64,000 nt of DNA from Streptomyces sp. P3. Lineage in GTDB: Bacteria > Actinomycetota > Actinomycetes > Streptomycetales > Streptomycetaceae. The stretch is from the NCBI GenBank assembly GCA_016893485.2, contig JAFEKX020000001.1, positions 8,325,501 to 8,389,500 of the forward strand. The letters run 5' to 3'. The position numbers were made by a program, and so were the translations under genes. The notes beneath the pieces are model-generated. The model made no database searches, was not told the origin of the DNA, and saw only the letters and a list, made by a program, of their open reading frames with translations. Positions 9,255 through 17,278 of the stretch are shown here, piece by piece; position 1 is the first letter of the stretch; each line of letters opens with the position of its first letter.

Positions 9255-9777
9255 CTACGACGTCCCGCGCAGCCGGGGAGCCCGCGCCCGCGCGTCCACA
9301 GTCCCGCCGCCCCGCTCCACCTCGTCCCCGAGCCCCCGCGCCCAGGCCGCGACCCCCACGAGATCCATCCCGTACGGCCGCTCCCGCCCCGAGACCGACA
9401 CCCACTCCTCGACGCCGCCGGCACCCCGCCGCAGCAGCCGGGCGCCGCCGGTGACATTGCCCCGGGCCGCGTGCGTGAGGCCCACCGCGAGCTGGGCGAG
9501 GCCGCGCCACAGGGCACGCTCCTCGTCGGGCCCCGATTTCCAGGCGTCCTCGAAGACCTCGTGCGCGTGGAAGGGTTTCCCCCTCGTCGAGCAGCGCCTG
9601 CGCCTCGACGACGGTGTCCTCCGGAGCGCGCACGACCCCCTCGGGCTGCCGTGCCACACCGTCCGCGTCGTAGGGCAGCGGTCGCCCGAGCCCGTCCCTG
9701 GGCCGGGCGTTGCGCGCCCGCCCCTCGCCGTCCCGGTCGCGCGAGTCCGTCGTACCGCCTGAGGTCGTGTCGCCCAT
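9255..9777 (-). CDS. DUF309 domain protein (one frame correction)
   Basis: About 174 residues. The ATG at 9777 opens a charged N-terminal leader (MGDTTSGGTTDSRDRDGEGR), followed by the DUF309 core: KPFHAHEVFEDAWKSG with its histidine/glutamate pattern, then LWRGLAQLAVGLTHAARGN. DUF309 proteins are small helical proteins proposed to be metal-dependent hydrolases; the activity is unproven. The frame slips in the plus-strand C run 9579-9583, and here one base appears to be extra. It sits divergent from the tRNA-Pro gene. Confidence 0.8.
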
Positions 9778-9875
9778 ACGACGATTGTCCCGCGTCCCGC
9801 ACCGGCTACGGGGCACCCCGGGCGTGGGGTAAAGTGCTGTTCGCGCGCTCACGCGGTTCCCCGCGGACAGCGCAT

Positions 9876-9949
<74 letters not shown>

Positions 9950-9969
9950 CTCGACAGAGTCGCAGATGA

Positions 9970-10002
9970 GGGGCGGTTCCGAGAAATCCGGGACCGTCCC
10001 TT
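9970..10002 (+). terminator. Hairpin terminator after tRNA-Pro copy 1
   Basis: GGGGCGGTTCC and GGGACCGTCCC pair (with G-U pairs) around a short loop, followed by TT. The arrangement matches that after the second tRNA-Pro. From here to 10192 (about 190 bases) I see no gene. Confidence 0.7.
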
Positions 10003-10192
10003 CGTCATGTTCGGGGACGCGATTGTCCGAGTGCGTGCCGTCGGTCCACGGATCCGTTCCCGTTTCCGGCCGTGGACCACGTCCGCTGGAGACCGCCGGC
10101 CGTTGACCGTGGGCCGTCCGGAGCCGGAGATTCCGTCGTGACCGTGCACGGCCGGGAGCAGTCCCTGTCCCGGGCCCAATGGGCGCCCCCTG

Positions 10193-10954
10193 TCAGACCG
10201 TCTTCACGACCGTGCCCGTGTCTTCGAGGGCGCTGATCTCGTCGGCGGGCGCCGCGCTGTCCGTGACCACGGTGTGCAGGAGGGTCGACGGGCCGACGTG
10301 GGCGTACGCGGTGTGGCCGAGCTTGGTGCTGTCGGTGGCGACGATGATCCGGCGGGCGACGGCGATGGCCGCCTTCTTCACGGCCGCGTCGTCCAGGTCG
10401 TAGGCCGTCAGTCCCTGGGCCGCGCTCAGCCCGCAGCAGCCGATGACGGCGGTGTCGAAGCGCAGGGCGGCGAGGGACGCGAGGGTGAGGGGTCCGGTGA
10501 GGGCGCCCTCGGCGGCGCGGGGCCGGCCGCCGGGGACCATCAGCGTGGCCGGGCCCGGGCTCTCGCCGAACACGTGGACGGCCTGGAGCGACAGGGGCAT
10601 CACGGTGACCGGCCGTCGGCGCAGCAGGTGGGCGACCTCCAGGCACGTGGTGCCGCTGTCGAGGAGGACGGTCTCGCCGTCGGCGATCAGTGAGGACACC
10701 TCGGCCGCGATGCGGCGCTTCGCCTCCACGCCCTCGTGCGCCCGGAGCGCGAAGGGCGGCTCCTCGCCCCGGAGCAACAGGGTGCGTGCCCCGCCCCTGA
10801 CCCGTTCCAGGACGCCTTGCGCGGCCAGTGCGTCGAGGTCGCGCCGGATGGTCATCTCGGAGGCGCCGGTCAGGTCGGCGAGTTCCTGGACGGTGATCCT
10901 GCCCGTCTCCCTGACGGCCTGCGCGATCGTCCCGTGCCGGTCTGCGTTGCTCAT
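10193..10954 (-). CDS. DeoR/GlpR-family transcriptional regulator
   Basis: Sugar-phosphate-responsive repressor of 253 residues. The start is the ATG at 10954 (MSNADRHGTIAQAVRETGRI). The DeoR winged helix is clear: VQELADLTGASEMTIRRDLDALAAQGVLERVRGGA. It is followed by the DeoRC sensor domain with LLDSGTTCLEVAHLLRRR, DTAVIGCCGLSAAQGLTAYD and IIVATDSTKLGHTAYAHVG. It is divergent from an MFS transporter and a HAD hydrolase, which it probably controls through the inverted repeats between them. Frame intact. Confidence 0.9.
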   Translation of the reverse strand: MSNADRHGTIAQAVRETGRITVQELADLTGASEMTIRRDLDALAAQGVLERVRGGARTLLLRGEEPPFALRAHEGVEAKRRIAAEVSSLIADGETVLLDSGTTCLEVAHLLRRRPVTVMPLSLQAVHVFGESPGPATLMVPGGRPRAAEGALTGPLTLASLAALRFDTAVIGCCGLSAAQGLTAYDLDDAAVKKAAIAVARRIIVATDSTKLGHTAYAHVGPSTLLHTVVTDSAAPADEISALEDTGTVVKTV

Positions 10955-10956
10955 GC

Positions 10957-11028
10957 CGTGATTGAACACCACCCCAAACGAACATTCAATGTGTGCGAAA
11001 CGACAGTTTTCAATCACGCGGTATGTTC
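10957..11028. promoter_or_regulatory. Nested inverted repeats between deoR-type gene and MFS gene
   Basis: CGTGATTGAA (10957-10966) and TTCAATCACG (11009-11018) are perfect 10-bp complements. GAACAT (10980-10985) and ATGTTC (11023-11028) form a second pair. The intergenic stretch is markedly AT-rich. It is the likely operator of the divergent DeoR-family repressor. Confidence 0.6.
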
Positions 11029-11043
11029 ATTATGGTGGATTCC

Positions 11044-12245
11044 ATGAACGATTCGCTGCGTGCCGCCCGAGTGGCCACCTTTGTCTACTTCAGCCTGTGC
11101 GGCACCCTGATGGGCACCTGGGTCGTGAACATCCCCGCCATCGAGGAGCGCGTGGACATCACTCACGCGACGCTCGGGGACTCCTGGTACTGCTGGGGCT
11201 GGGTGCCTTCCTCGGCATGCAGGTCGCCGGGCGGCTGACCGACCGGCTCGGTGCGCGCGTCGTCGTCCCCGCCACCGGCGTCCTGTGCAGCGTGGCCCTG
11301 GTACTGCCCGGCCTGCCCCGCGATCCGCGGACGCTGGCCGGCGCCCTGCTGCTCTTCGGCTTCTGCAACGGCTGTCTGGACGTCAGCATGAACGCCCACG
11401 CCGTCCACGTGGAGAAGGCCTACGGCAGGCCCGTCATGTCGGCCTTCCACGCCACGTTCTCGGTCGGCGGCGTCCTCGCGGCACTCGTCGGAGCGGCGAC
11501 CGCGAGCGCAGGGCTGAGTCCGGCCGCGGGCATGGCCGCCATGGGAACCCTGGGTGTCGTGATCGCCCTGGTCTCGGCCCGCGCCCTGCTGCCGGCCGCG
11601 CCCGTCACCGCCGACACCGGCTCCGCACCGGAGACCGAACACGCCCCGGCCCCCGCGCGCCGCAGCACCAGCGGCCGTATCTGGATCCTCGCCGTCCTCG
11701 CCCTGATGGTCATGCTGTGCGAGGGCGCCGCCAACGACTGGAGCGCGCTCCACCTCGCGACGTCCTCGGCGCCCCCGCGAGCACCGCCGCCTTCGCCTAC
11801 GGCACCTTCGCGGCGACGATGACCATCGGCCGACTGCTCGCCGACCGCCTCGCAGCGCGGTTCGGGTCCATGGCGATCCTGCGCTACGGCGCGGCCACGG
11901 CGGGCGTCGGCATCGCGATCGTGACCGTCTCCCCGTGGATCTGGGCCGCGTTCGCGGGGTGGGCGCTGTTCGGGCTCGGGCTGTCCGGCTGTGTACCGCA
12001 GCTGTTCAGCGCGGCCGGGCACGCCGACCCCCGCCGCCGCGGGGGCCAACGTCTCCCGTGTCGCGGGCCTCGGCTACGTCGGCATGCTCGCGGGCCCCGC
12101 CGTCATCGGCTGGCTGACCCACCTCGTCGCCCTCAACCACGCCTTCGTGCTGCTGATCCTGTTGTGCGCGGTCACCGCCGTGGCCGCCGGAATCCTGCGC
12201 ACCGACCCCGACCGCACGACCGAGCCGGCACCGAGCGGCCGCTAA
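11044..12245 (+). CDS. MFS transporter (three frame corrections)
   Basis: About 400-residue, 12-helix permease of the sugar/drug MFS group. It starts at the ATG 11044 (MNDSLRAARVATFVYFSLCG) with GGTGGA upstream. Recognisable segments are GRLTDRLGARVVVPATGV (motif A), NGCLDVSMNAHAV, WILAVLALMVMLCEGAANDW and VSRVAGLGYVGMLAGPAVIG. These lie in alternating frames joined near 11176-11179 (G run one short), 11757 (CC reads as C) and 12028-12032 (C run one long). It is close to the FucP/YfmO-like family with the N-D-W motif. It sits 29 bases before the HAD gene, so they form an operon under the DeoR regulator. Confidence 0.75.
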
Positions 12246-12274
12246 GGCAGCCCCCGGGAACAGGAGGAACCCCC

Positions 12275-12895
12275 ATGTCCACCGACCGCCGCATCGTCCT
12301 CTTCGACCTCTTCGGGGTCATCGCCCGCCACCAACTCCCGGGCGCCCTCGGCAAGATGGCCGCCCGCTGCGACACCCCCGCCGACGCCTTCACCACCGCG
12401 TACTGGGAGTGCCGCCCGCCCTACGACGCCGGCCGGCAGTCCGCGCCCGAGTACTGGACCGCCGTACTCCACAAGCTCTCCCGGCCCGCCGACGCCGACA
12501 CGGTCGAGGAACTGCGTCTCACCGACATCGACAGCTGGTCACGCGTCGACGAGGAGATGGTCGCCTACGTACGGTCCCTGCGCGAGGTCGCCGAGGTCGC
12601 GCTGCTGTCCAACATCCCCGCGGACCACGCGGACGCGTTCCTCGCCGCGCAGCCCTGGCTGTACGACCTGGACCATCTCGCCTTCTCCGGCAGGATCAAG
12701 GCGGCGAAGCCGGACCCGGCGGCCTTCCAGCACTGCGTCGCAGCGCTGCGGGCCGCCCCGGCCGACTTCCTCTTCGTGGACGACCGCGAGGAGAACGTGC
12801 GCGCCGCGCGGGCCGTGGGCATGGACGGTCATCTCTTCACCGGTCGTGCGGAGTTGGCGGCCGTCATCGGCGCGTGGTTGCCCACGCGGAACTGA
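12275..12895 (+). CDS. HAD-superfamily hydrolase (class IA)
   Basis: 206 residues, ATG at 12275 with AGGAGG 7 bases upstream. HAD motifs: FDLFGVIA (I, nucleophile Asp), LLSNIP (II, Ser), KAAKPDPAAF (III, Lys) and FLFVDDREENVRAA (IV). The general acid/base Asp two residues after the nucleophile is replaced by Phe, as in haloacid dehalogenases (Tyr there) rather than canonical phosphatases, so the chemistry is uncertain. Co-transcription with the MFS gene suggests a role in using the imported substrate. Confidence 0.85.
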   Translation: MSTDRRIVLFDLFGVIARHQLPGALGKMAARCDTPADAFTTAYWECRPPYDAGRQSAPEYWTAVLHKLSRPADADTVEELRLTDIDSWSRVDEEMVAYVRSLREVAEVALLSNIPADHADAFLAAQPWLYDLDHLAFSGRIKAAKPDPAAFQHCVAALRAAPADFLFVDDREENVRAARAVGMDGHLFTGRAELAAVIGAWLPTRN

Positions 12896-12903
12896 CACCT
12901 CGC

Positions 12904-13010
12904 TCACGGCAGGGGAGCGTCCTGGGAGCGGGCGTACCGCGCGGGTGTCGCCGTACTGCTTCTTGAAGGCGCGGACGAAGTGGTCGAGAAATAGCGGGAA
13001 TTGATCCACG
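12904..13010 (-). pseudogene. AraC-family regulator, C-terminal remnant
   Basis: Reading the minus strand across two frame slips gives SRYFSDHFVRAFKKQYG followed by DTPARYARSQ and a stop at 12904, the last helix-turn-helix of AraC regulators. Nothing upstream matches the rest of the protein, so it appears to be a 3' remnant of about 35 codons. This is inferred from a short match and could be coincidental. Confidence 0.4.
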
Positions 13011-13093
13011 TTCCGTCGGTCGACGTCCGCGAGGGCGTCCCCGCGGCCTCCGCCGTACTGCTCCAATTACCTTTGCGTGGCGGCCCTTTCGGG

Positions 13094-13271
13094 ATGATCG
13101 CGTACACCGACCTGCATCGGACGATCGCCGACTGGCTGGTCTCGGTGTCGAACGAGTTCCTCCACCCGGCCTTCGTCGCCGTCTACACCCGCGCTCGGCG
13201 CCGCCGGCCAACTCCACGTCAACCAGGGCTGGATGGTCACCCTCTTCACCCGCACCCTCCCGTTCCCCTGA
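13094..13271 (+). other. Unidentified short coding-like fragment
   Basis: MIAYTDLHRTIADWLVSVSN followed, after one slip near 13193, by QLHVNQGWMVTLFTRTLPFP and a stop. It looks protein-like but I do not recognise the family; it may be the 3' end of a deleted gene. The ATG and boundaries are guesses. The 12.9-13.39 kb interval holds only this and the AraC remnant. Confidence 0.25.
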
Positions 13272-13395
13272 CACCCGTCCCAGGGTGTCGTCAGGCCACC
13301 CCCGATCCGGTCCTCAGGCCCAGGGACTGCGAGGGCCGTCGTCGGCAGGATTCATGGCGTACCGAATCCACCGCACCGACACATCGGGGGACCCC

Positions 13396-14042
13396 ATGAA
13401 CGAAATGACCGCCAGGCGTCTGACGGGCGGCGCGGGCATCGCCGCCGCCGTCGCCCTCATCGTCGAAGTGCCCCTGTACTTCGTCTACTCGGGCCCGCCG
13501 CCGGACGCCAACGTGCTCGCCAGGCTGCTGATCGGGATCATCGCGCTGGCATTCCTGCTGGTGTTCGTGACCGCCTTCCGTGACCTGGTCAAGCGCGTGC
13601 ACCCCGACTACGAGTGGGCCGGTTCGCTCGCCTTCACGGCGGGCCTGGTCTACACGACGATCACGCTGGTCTCCAGCGGCCTGGAGGCCGGCGCGGTCAT
13701 CGCCGCCGACCACCCCATCGACCCGACGATCGACGTCAGTGGCACCTACATCCTCTACGGCTCGATCTCCCGGCTCATGTTGGCGTTCTTCCTGACCGCA
13801 CTCGGCCTCGCCGTCACCCGCACGGGACTGCTGCCCCGCTGGACCGGCCGGTCCGCCTACGTCCTGGCCGGGATCAACCTGGCCTTCGTACCGTCCCTGT
13901 TCTTCGGCAACACCCCGCGCACTTCTACGCGGCGAACGGCTGGGGCACCACCGCCCTGATGGGCGCGATCCTCAGCTACTGGCTGCTGGCGCTCGGCATC
14001 TCCACCTACCGCAGCGCGAAGGCACCCGCCTCGGGCCACTGA
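13396..14042 (+). CDS. Integral membrane protein of unknown function (one frame correction)
   Basis: About 215 residues with six hydrophobic helices: AAAVALIVEVPLYFVYSG, LLIGIIALAFLLVFVTAF, AGSLAFTAGLVYTTITLVSS, YGSISRLMLAFFLTALGLAV, AYVLAGINLAFVPSLFFG and LMGAILSYWLLALGIS. The slip at the C run 13913-13916 separates the last helix. It resembles DUF4386-like conserved membrane proteins of actinobacteria. No functional residues can be assigned. It stands just before the copper-like operator region but is unlikely to belong to it. Confidence 0.7.
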
Positions 14043-14066
14043 CCGAGGTGTCCGGTGCCGGAACCG

Positions 14067-14083
14067 ATACCCAGGGTGGGTAT
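14067..14083 (+). promoter_or_regulatory. CsoR-like operator
   Basis: ATACCC-AGGGT-GGGTAT, a perfect 6-5-6 inverted repeat ten bases upstream of the DUF6153 start. It has the TACCC/GGGTA G-tract form associated with actinobacterial copper-sensing CsoR repressors. Placement over the start region and the downstream DUF305 gene support copper control. No csoR gene is in the window. Confidence 0.6.
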
Positions 14084-14092
14084 GGTGAGGCC

Positions 14093-14507
14093 ATGGCCCG
14101 CAGCGAGCAGCCCGTAGGACCGCACCGACCGGTGCGGTCCTACGGGCTGCCTCGTCGCCGCCGTGCTGCTGGGCCTGCTCGGTATGCACGGGCTCGGGCC
14201 CGTTCCCCTGGCCGAGCCCGCGCCCGGGCACAGCGTGGTCGCCACGGCCGTAGCCATGGGGGAGAAGGCGTCGACGCCCGGTGCCTGTGATCACGGCTCG
14301 GGTGACTGCGGTGGTCACATGGCGCATGCCGACGCGACCTGCGCGTCCGCGTCCGTCGGCGGGACCCCGGCCGTGGTGCCGGTGCTGCAACCCGATGTGG
14401 GCGCCCGCGCCGAGGTGCCCGACGGGCGTACGTCCGGGGCGGGCGGCGGTCCCGACGGGGGCCGGGCCCCGCCCTCGCTCGCCGAACTCCAACTCCTGCG
14501 GATCTAG
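14093..14507 (+). CDS. DUF6153-family protein (one frame correction)
   Basis: Small membrane/exported protein of about 137 residues. The ATG at 14093 gives MARSEQPVGPHRPVRSYGL, then, after a slip near 14151, a hydrophobic segment VLLGLLGMHGLGPVPL and a histidine/cysteine stretch ACDHGSGDCGGHMAHADATC that could bind metal. The C-terminus is PSLAELQLLRI. DUF6153 genes typically precede DUF305 genes in Streptomyces, as here (70-base gap). A 44-base perfect palindrome occupies codons 5-20. Function unproven; metal handling is likely. Confidence 0.72.
14107..14150. repeat. 44-bp near-perfect palindrome inside the DUF6153 5' coding region
   Basis: The arms are 21 bases each (14107-14127 and 14130-14150), fully complementary, separated by AC. 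The left arm begins GCAGCCCGTAGGACC and the right arm ends GGTCCTACGGGCTGC. The RNA would form a very stable hairpin 14 bases into the message coding region. Confidence 0.9.
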
Positions 14508-14576
14508 AGCGCCTTGCGCGCCGTCGTGCGCGCAGCGGCATGCCCTTGCACGGATCCACACACCAGGAGTTCCACC

Positions 14577-15181
14577 ATGACCGCACAGCGCAGGTCCGTC
14601 CGTCGTACCGTTCTCGCCGTCACCGTCGCGGTGGCCGCCCTCACGCTCACCGCGTGCGGCGGCGACGACGGCCACACCAAGGCGGTCGCCGGGAGCACGG
14701 CCCGGAGCGGCCGGCACAATGCCGCGGACGTCTCGTTCTCGCAGGAGATGATCCAGCACCACCGCCAGGCCGTCGACATGGCCGGACTGGCCGCGGGCCA
14801 CGCCTCCTCGGCGCAGGTCAAGAGCCTCGCGTCGAAGATCGAGGGCGCACAGGCGCCGGAGATCCGGACCATGTCCGGCTGGCTCACGTCGTGGGGCGAG
14901 CAGGTCCCCAGGACATGTCCGGGATGGGCCACGACATGTCGTCCTCGACGCCCGGCATGATGAGCGACGCCGACATGGGCAAGCTGGAGAAGACCTCCGG
15001 CGCCGCCTTCGACACCCTGTTCCTCACCATGATGGTCGACCACCACAAGGGCGCCGTCGAGATGGCCAGGAGCGAGAAGGCGGACGGCGCGTACGACCCC
15101 GCCGTCGCGCTCGCGGCCGACGTGATCACCACGCAGAGCGCCGAGATCAAGCAGATGGACACCCTGCTCGGCAAGAACTGA
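14577..15181 (+). CDS. DUF305 lipoprotein, copper-binding CopM-like (one frame correction)
   Basis: Exported, lipid-anchored four-helix protein of about 201 residues. The ATG at 14577 gives a twin-Arg-rich signal and the lipobox LTLTAC (Cys27). The duplicated DUF305 motifs are SFSQEMIQHHRQAVDMAGLA and FLTMMVDHHKGAVEMARSEK, with a methionine-rich linker (DMSGMGHDMSS, GMMSDADMG). These His/Met patterns bind copper in cyanobacterial CopM (established knowledge of that family). The C run 14906-14909 is one base short. It follows DUF6153 under the CsoR-like site and ends at a strong hairpin. Confidence 0.85.
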
Positions 15182-15193
15182 CCGCACCAGCGG

Positions 15194-15223
15194 GCGGGGC
15201 GGGGCCCAGCGGCCCCGCCCCGC
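15194..15223 (+). terminator. Hairpin terminator after DUF305 gene
   Basis: GCGGGGCGGGGCC (15194-15206) pairs perfectly with GGCCCCGCCCCGC (15211-15223) around a 4-base loop, 12 bases past the stop codon. Confidence 0.85.
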
Positions 15224-15535
15224 TCAGGCGTCTTCCGCCACCGCCACCGAGGACGTCCGGATAGGCCTTGTGGGCCTGCCGCGCCTCCACGTCCGCGAGG
15301 ACCGCCGCCGGAGCGTCGGGCAGCGCCTCCATCCTGATCATCCGGTACCCGGGAACCTGATCACGGTGCTCAGACAGGTTTCGAGCATGCCCGGACGGGC
15401 GGACGGTACGTGACGAATCAAGGCAATCGGCACGGCAGTTGGACTCCCGGGGCGTCGGTTCTGGCCATGCGTCCCACACGCCGGGGTGATAGACGTCGGA
15501 CATGAACAACTCGACCATTCCCTCCCGCCCGGCCG
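15224..15535. other. Gap without a confident gene
   Basis: A minus-strand open frame (start 15518, MVELFMSDVYHPGVWDAWPE) runs across this stretch. Its codon use is poorer in GC third positions than the neighbours and it continues through the terminator into the DUF305 gene. I do not recognise it. The region is also the upstream region of the NUDIX gene. Confidence 0.3.
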
Positions 15536-16204
15536 GTGTCCGATGACCGCGGGCGCCGACACCCCGACCGCCGGGGCCGCACCGGCCTGGACCGCACCGG
15601 CCTCGACCTGACCGGAAACCCCCGCGTCAGGGTCCGCGACGTGACCCTGCTGTCCAGCCACTGGTACGTCGAGCGCACCACGACCTTCGACTTCCGGCAC
15701 GCCGACGGCACCTGGACCACCCAGGAGCGCGAGACCCACGACCGCGGCAACGGCGCGACCCTCCTCCTCTACGACGCCGACCGCGAAACGGTCCTGCTCA
15801 CCCGGCAGTTCCGCTTCCCCGTCTACGTCAACGGGCACCCCGACGGCATGCTCGTCGAGACACCGGGCGGCCTCCTCGACGACGAGGACGAACACCCGGA
15901 GGAGGCCGTACGCCGCGAGGTGGTCGAGGAGACCGGCCACACGGTCGGCGAGGTCGAGCACGTCTTCGACGTCTACATGAGCCCCGGCTCGGTCACCGAA
16001 CGCATCGGCTTCTACGCCGCCTCCTACGGCCCCTCGACCCGCACCCACGAGGGCGGCGGCCTCCAGGAGGAGGGCGAGGACATCGAGATCCTCGAACTCC
16101 CCTTCCGCCGCGCCCTGGAGATGATCCGCACCGGCGAGATCGCCGACGCCAAGACGATCATGCTGCTCCAATGGGCGGCGCTGGACGGCCCGTTCGCCAA
16201 GTAG
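15536..16204 (+). CDS. NUDIX hydrolase, NudK/ADP-ribose pyrophosphatase-like
   Basis: 222 residues from a GTG at 15536. The segment DRGNGATLLLYDADRETVLL followed by RQFRFPVYVNG is characteristic of GDP-mannose/ADP-sugar pyrophosphatases of the NudK/YffH type. The Nudix box reads PGGLLDDEDEHPEEAVRREV then VEETG, with the catalytic glutamates. It hydrolyses a nucleoside diphosphate sugar to NMP and sugar phosphate. The first 25 residues are arginine-rich and unconserved, so the true start may be further in. Frame intact; monocistronic. Confidence 0.85.
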   Translation: MSDDRGRRHPDRRGRTGLDRTGLDLTGNPRVRVRDVTLLSSHWYVERTTTFDFRHADGTWTTQERETHDRGNGATLLLYDADRETVLLTRQFRFPVYVNGHPDGMLVETPGGLLDDEDEHPEEAVRREVVEETGHTVGEVEHVFDVYMSPGSVTERIGFYAASYGPSTRTHEGGGLQEEGEDIEILELPFRRALEMIRTGEIADAKTIMLLQWAALDGPFAK

Positions 16205-16220
16205 CCGCGCGAAGGCTTGA

Positions 16221-16238
16221 CTTGAAGTGCGCTTCAAG
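16221..16238 (+). promoter_or_regulatory. MerR-type operator in the aldo/keto reductase promoter
   Basis: CTTGAAG-TGCG-CTTCAAG, a perfect dyad immediately after a TTGACT -35 element (16217-16222) and before the -10-like GAAGACT (16240-16246). A dyad lying in the -35/-10 spacer is the MerR-family arrangement. The regulator is not encoded nearby. Confidence 0.55.
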
Positions 16239-16247
16239 CGGAAGACT

Positions 16248-16281
16248 CCCGTTCGTGCCCGGAGAACCGGGTGCGAACGGG
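16248..16281 (+). promoter_or_regulatory. Leader hairpin abutting the ribosome-binding site
   Basis: CCCGTTCGTGCCCGG (16248-16262) pairs with CCGGGTGCGAACGGG (16267-16281): 13 Watson-Crick plus two G-U pairs around the tetraloop AGAA. Its last base is the first base of the purine-rich GAGGGAA Shine-Dalgarno, 4 bases before the ATG at 16292. It could modulate translation or stabilise the RNA. Confidence 0.55.
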
Positions 16282-16291
16282 AGGGAACACC

Positions 16292-17277
16292 ATGAAGTAC
16301 CGCACCATCGGCACCGATCCGGCCCACCGCCGTGAGGTGAGCGTGCTCGCGCTCGGCGCGATGCTGTTCGGCTCCCGCACCGACGAGGAGACGTCCTTCG
16401 CCGTACTGACCGCTATGTCGAGGCCGGCGGGAACTTCATCGACACGTCCGACAACTACGCCTTCTGGGAGGACGGCGGCCAGGGCGGACAGAGCGAGAAG
16501 CTGCTCGGACGGTGGCGGCGCAGCCGCGGCATCGGCGACGAGATCGTGATCGCCACCAAGCTCGGCGCCCGCCCGCTGGCACCCGGCACGGGTTTCGTCG
16601 ACAACCCGGAGGGCCTGTCCGCGAAGGTCATCCGCGAGTCGGCCGAACGCAGCCGCGAACGCCTCGGCGTGGACAAGCTCGACGTGCTGTACGCGCACAT
16701 CGAGGACCAGAACGTTCCGCTGCGGGAGACCGTCGAGGGATTCGCCGAGCTAGTGGCCGAGGGCACCGTCGGAATCCTGGGCGTCAGCAACCACGCGACC
16801 TGGCGGGTGGAACGGGCCCGCGCGCTCGCCGCCGCCGCCGGGCTGCCCGGCTACGAACTCCTCCAGTACCAGCACAGCTATCTGCGCCCCCGGACGGACC
16901 TGCCGTCGGAGTTCTTCCCCGACGGCAGCATCGGCACCGTCGGCCCCGACCTGCTCAGCTACCTGCGCGCCGAGCCCGGCCTGACCCTGGTCGCCTACTC
17001 ACCGCTGCTGGCCGGCGCCTACACCCGCGAGGACAAGCCGCTGCCCGCCGACTACGACCACCCGGGCACCCCGCCCCGCCTCGCCGCGCTGCGGGAGGTG
17101 GCGAAGGAGACCGGGGCGAGCGTCAACCAGGTGGTCCTGGCATGGCAGTTGGGCGGCCCGCTGCCGATCGTGCCGCTCGCCGGGGCGTCGTCGGTGGCCC
17201 AGCTGGAGGAGAACCTCGCAGCCGTGGACCTGGAGTTGACGGCGGAGCAGCGCCAACTCCTCGACTCCGCCGTGTAG
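16292..17277 (+). CDS. Aldo/keto reductase (one frame correction)
   Basis: NADPH-dependent (beta/alpha)8 oxidoreductase of about 328 residues. The ATG at 16292 gives MKYRTIGTDPAHRREVSVLA. NFIDTSDNYAFWEDG holds the catalytic Asp and Tyr, IVIATKLGARP the Lys, DVLYAHIEDQNVPLRET the active-site His, and IVPLAGASSVAQLEENLAAV the cofactor-phosphate loop. One base is missing near 16409 (GG reads as G). Its promoter has a MerR-type dyad, a common arrangement for reductases of this group. The endogenous carbonyl substrate is unknown. Confidence 0.88.
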
Positions 17278-17278
17278 T

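Noticed and set aside
15147..15518. Minus-strand gene before the NUDIX gene
   Set aside because: It has no family resemblance, runs through a strong terminator into the DUF305 gene, and its codon use is unlike real genes here; noted only as an uncertain gap.
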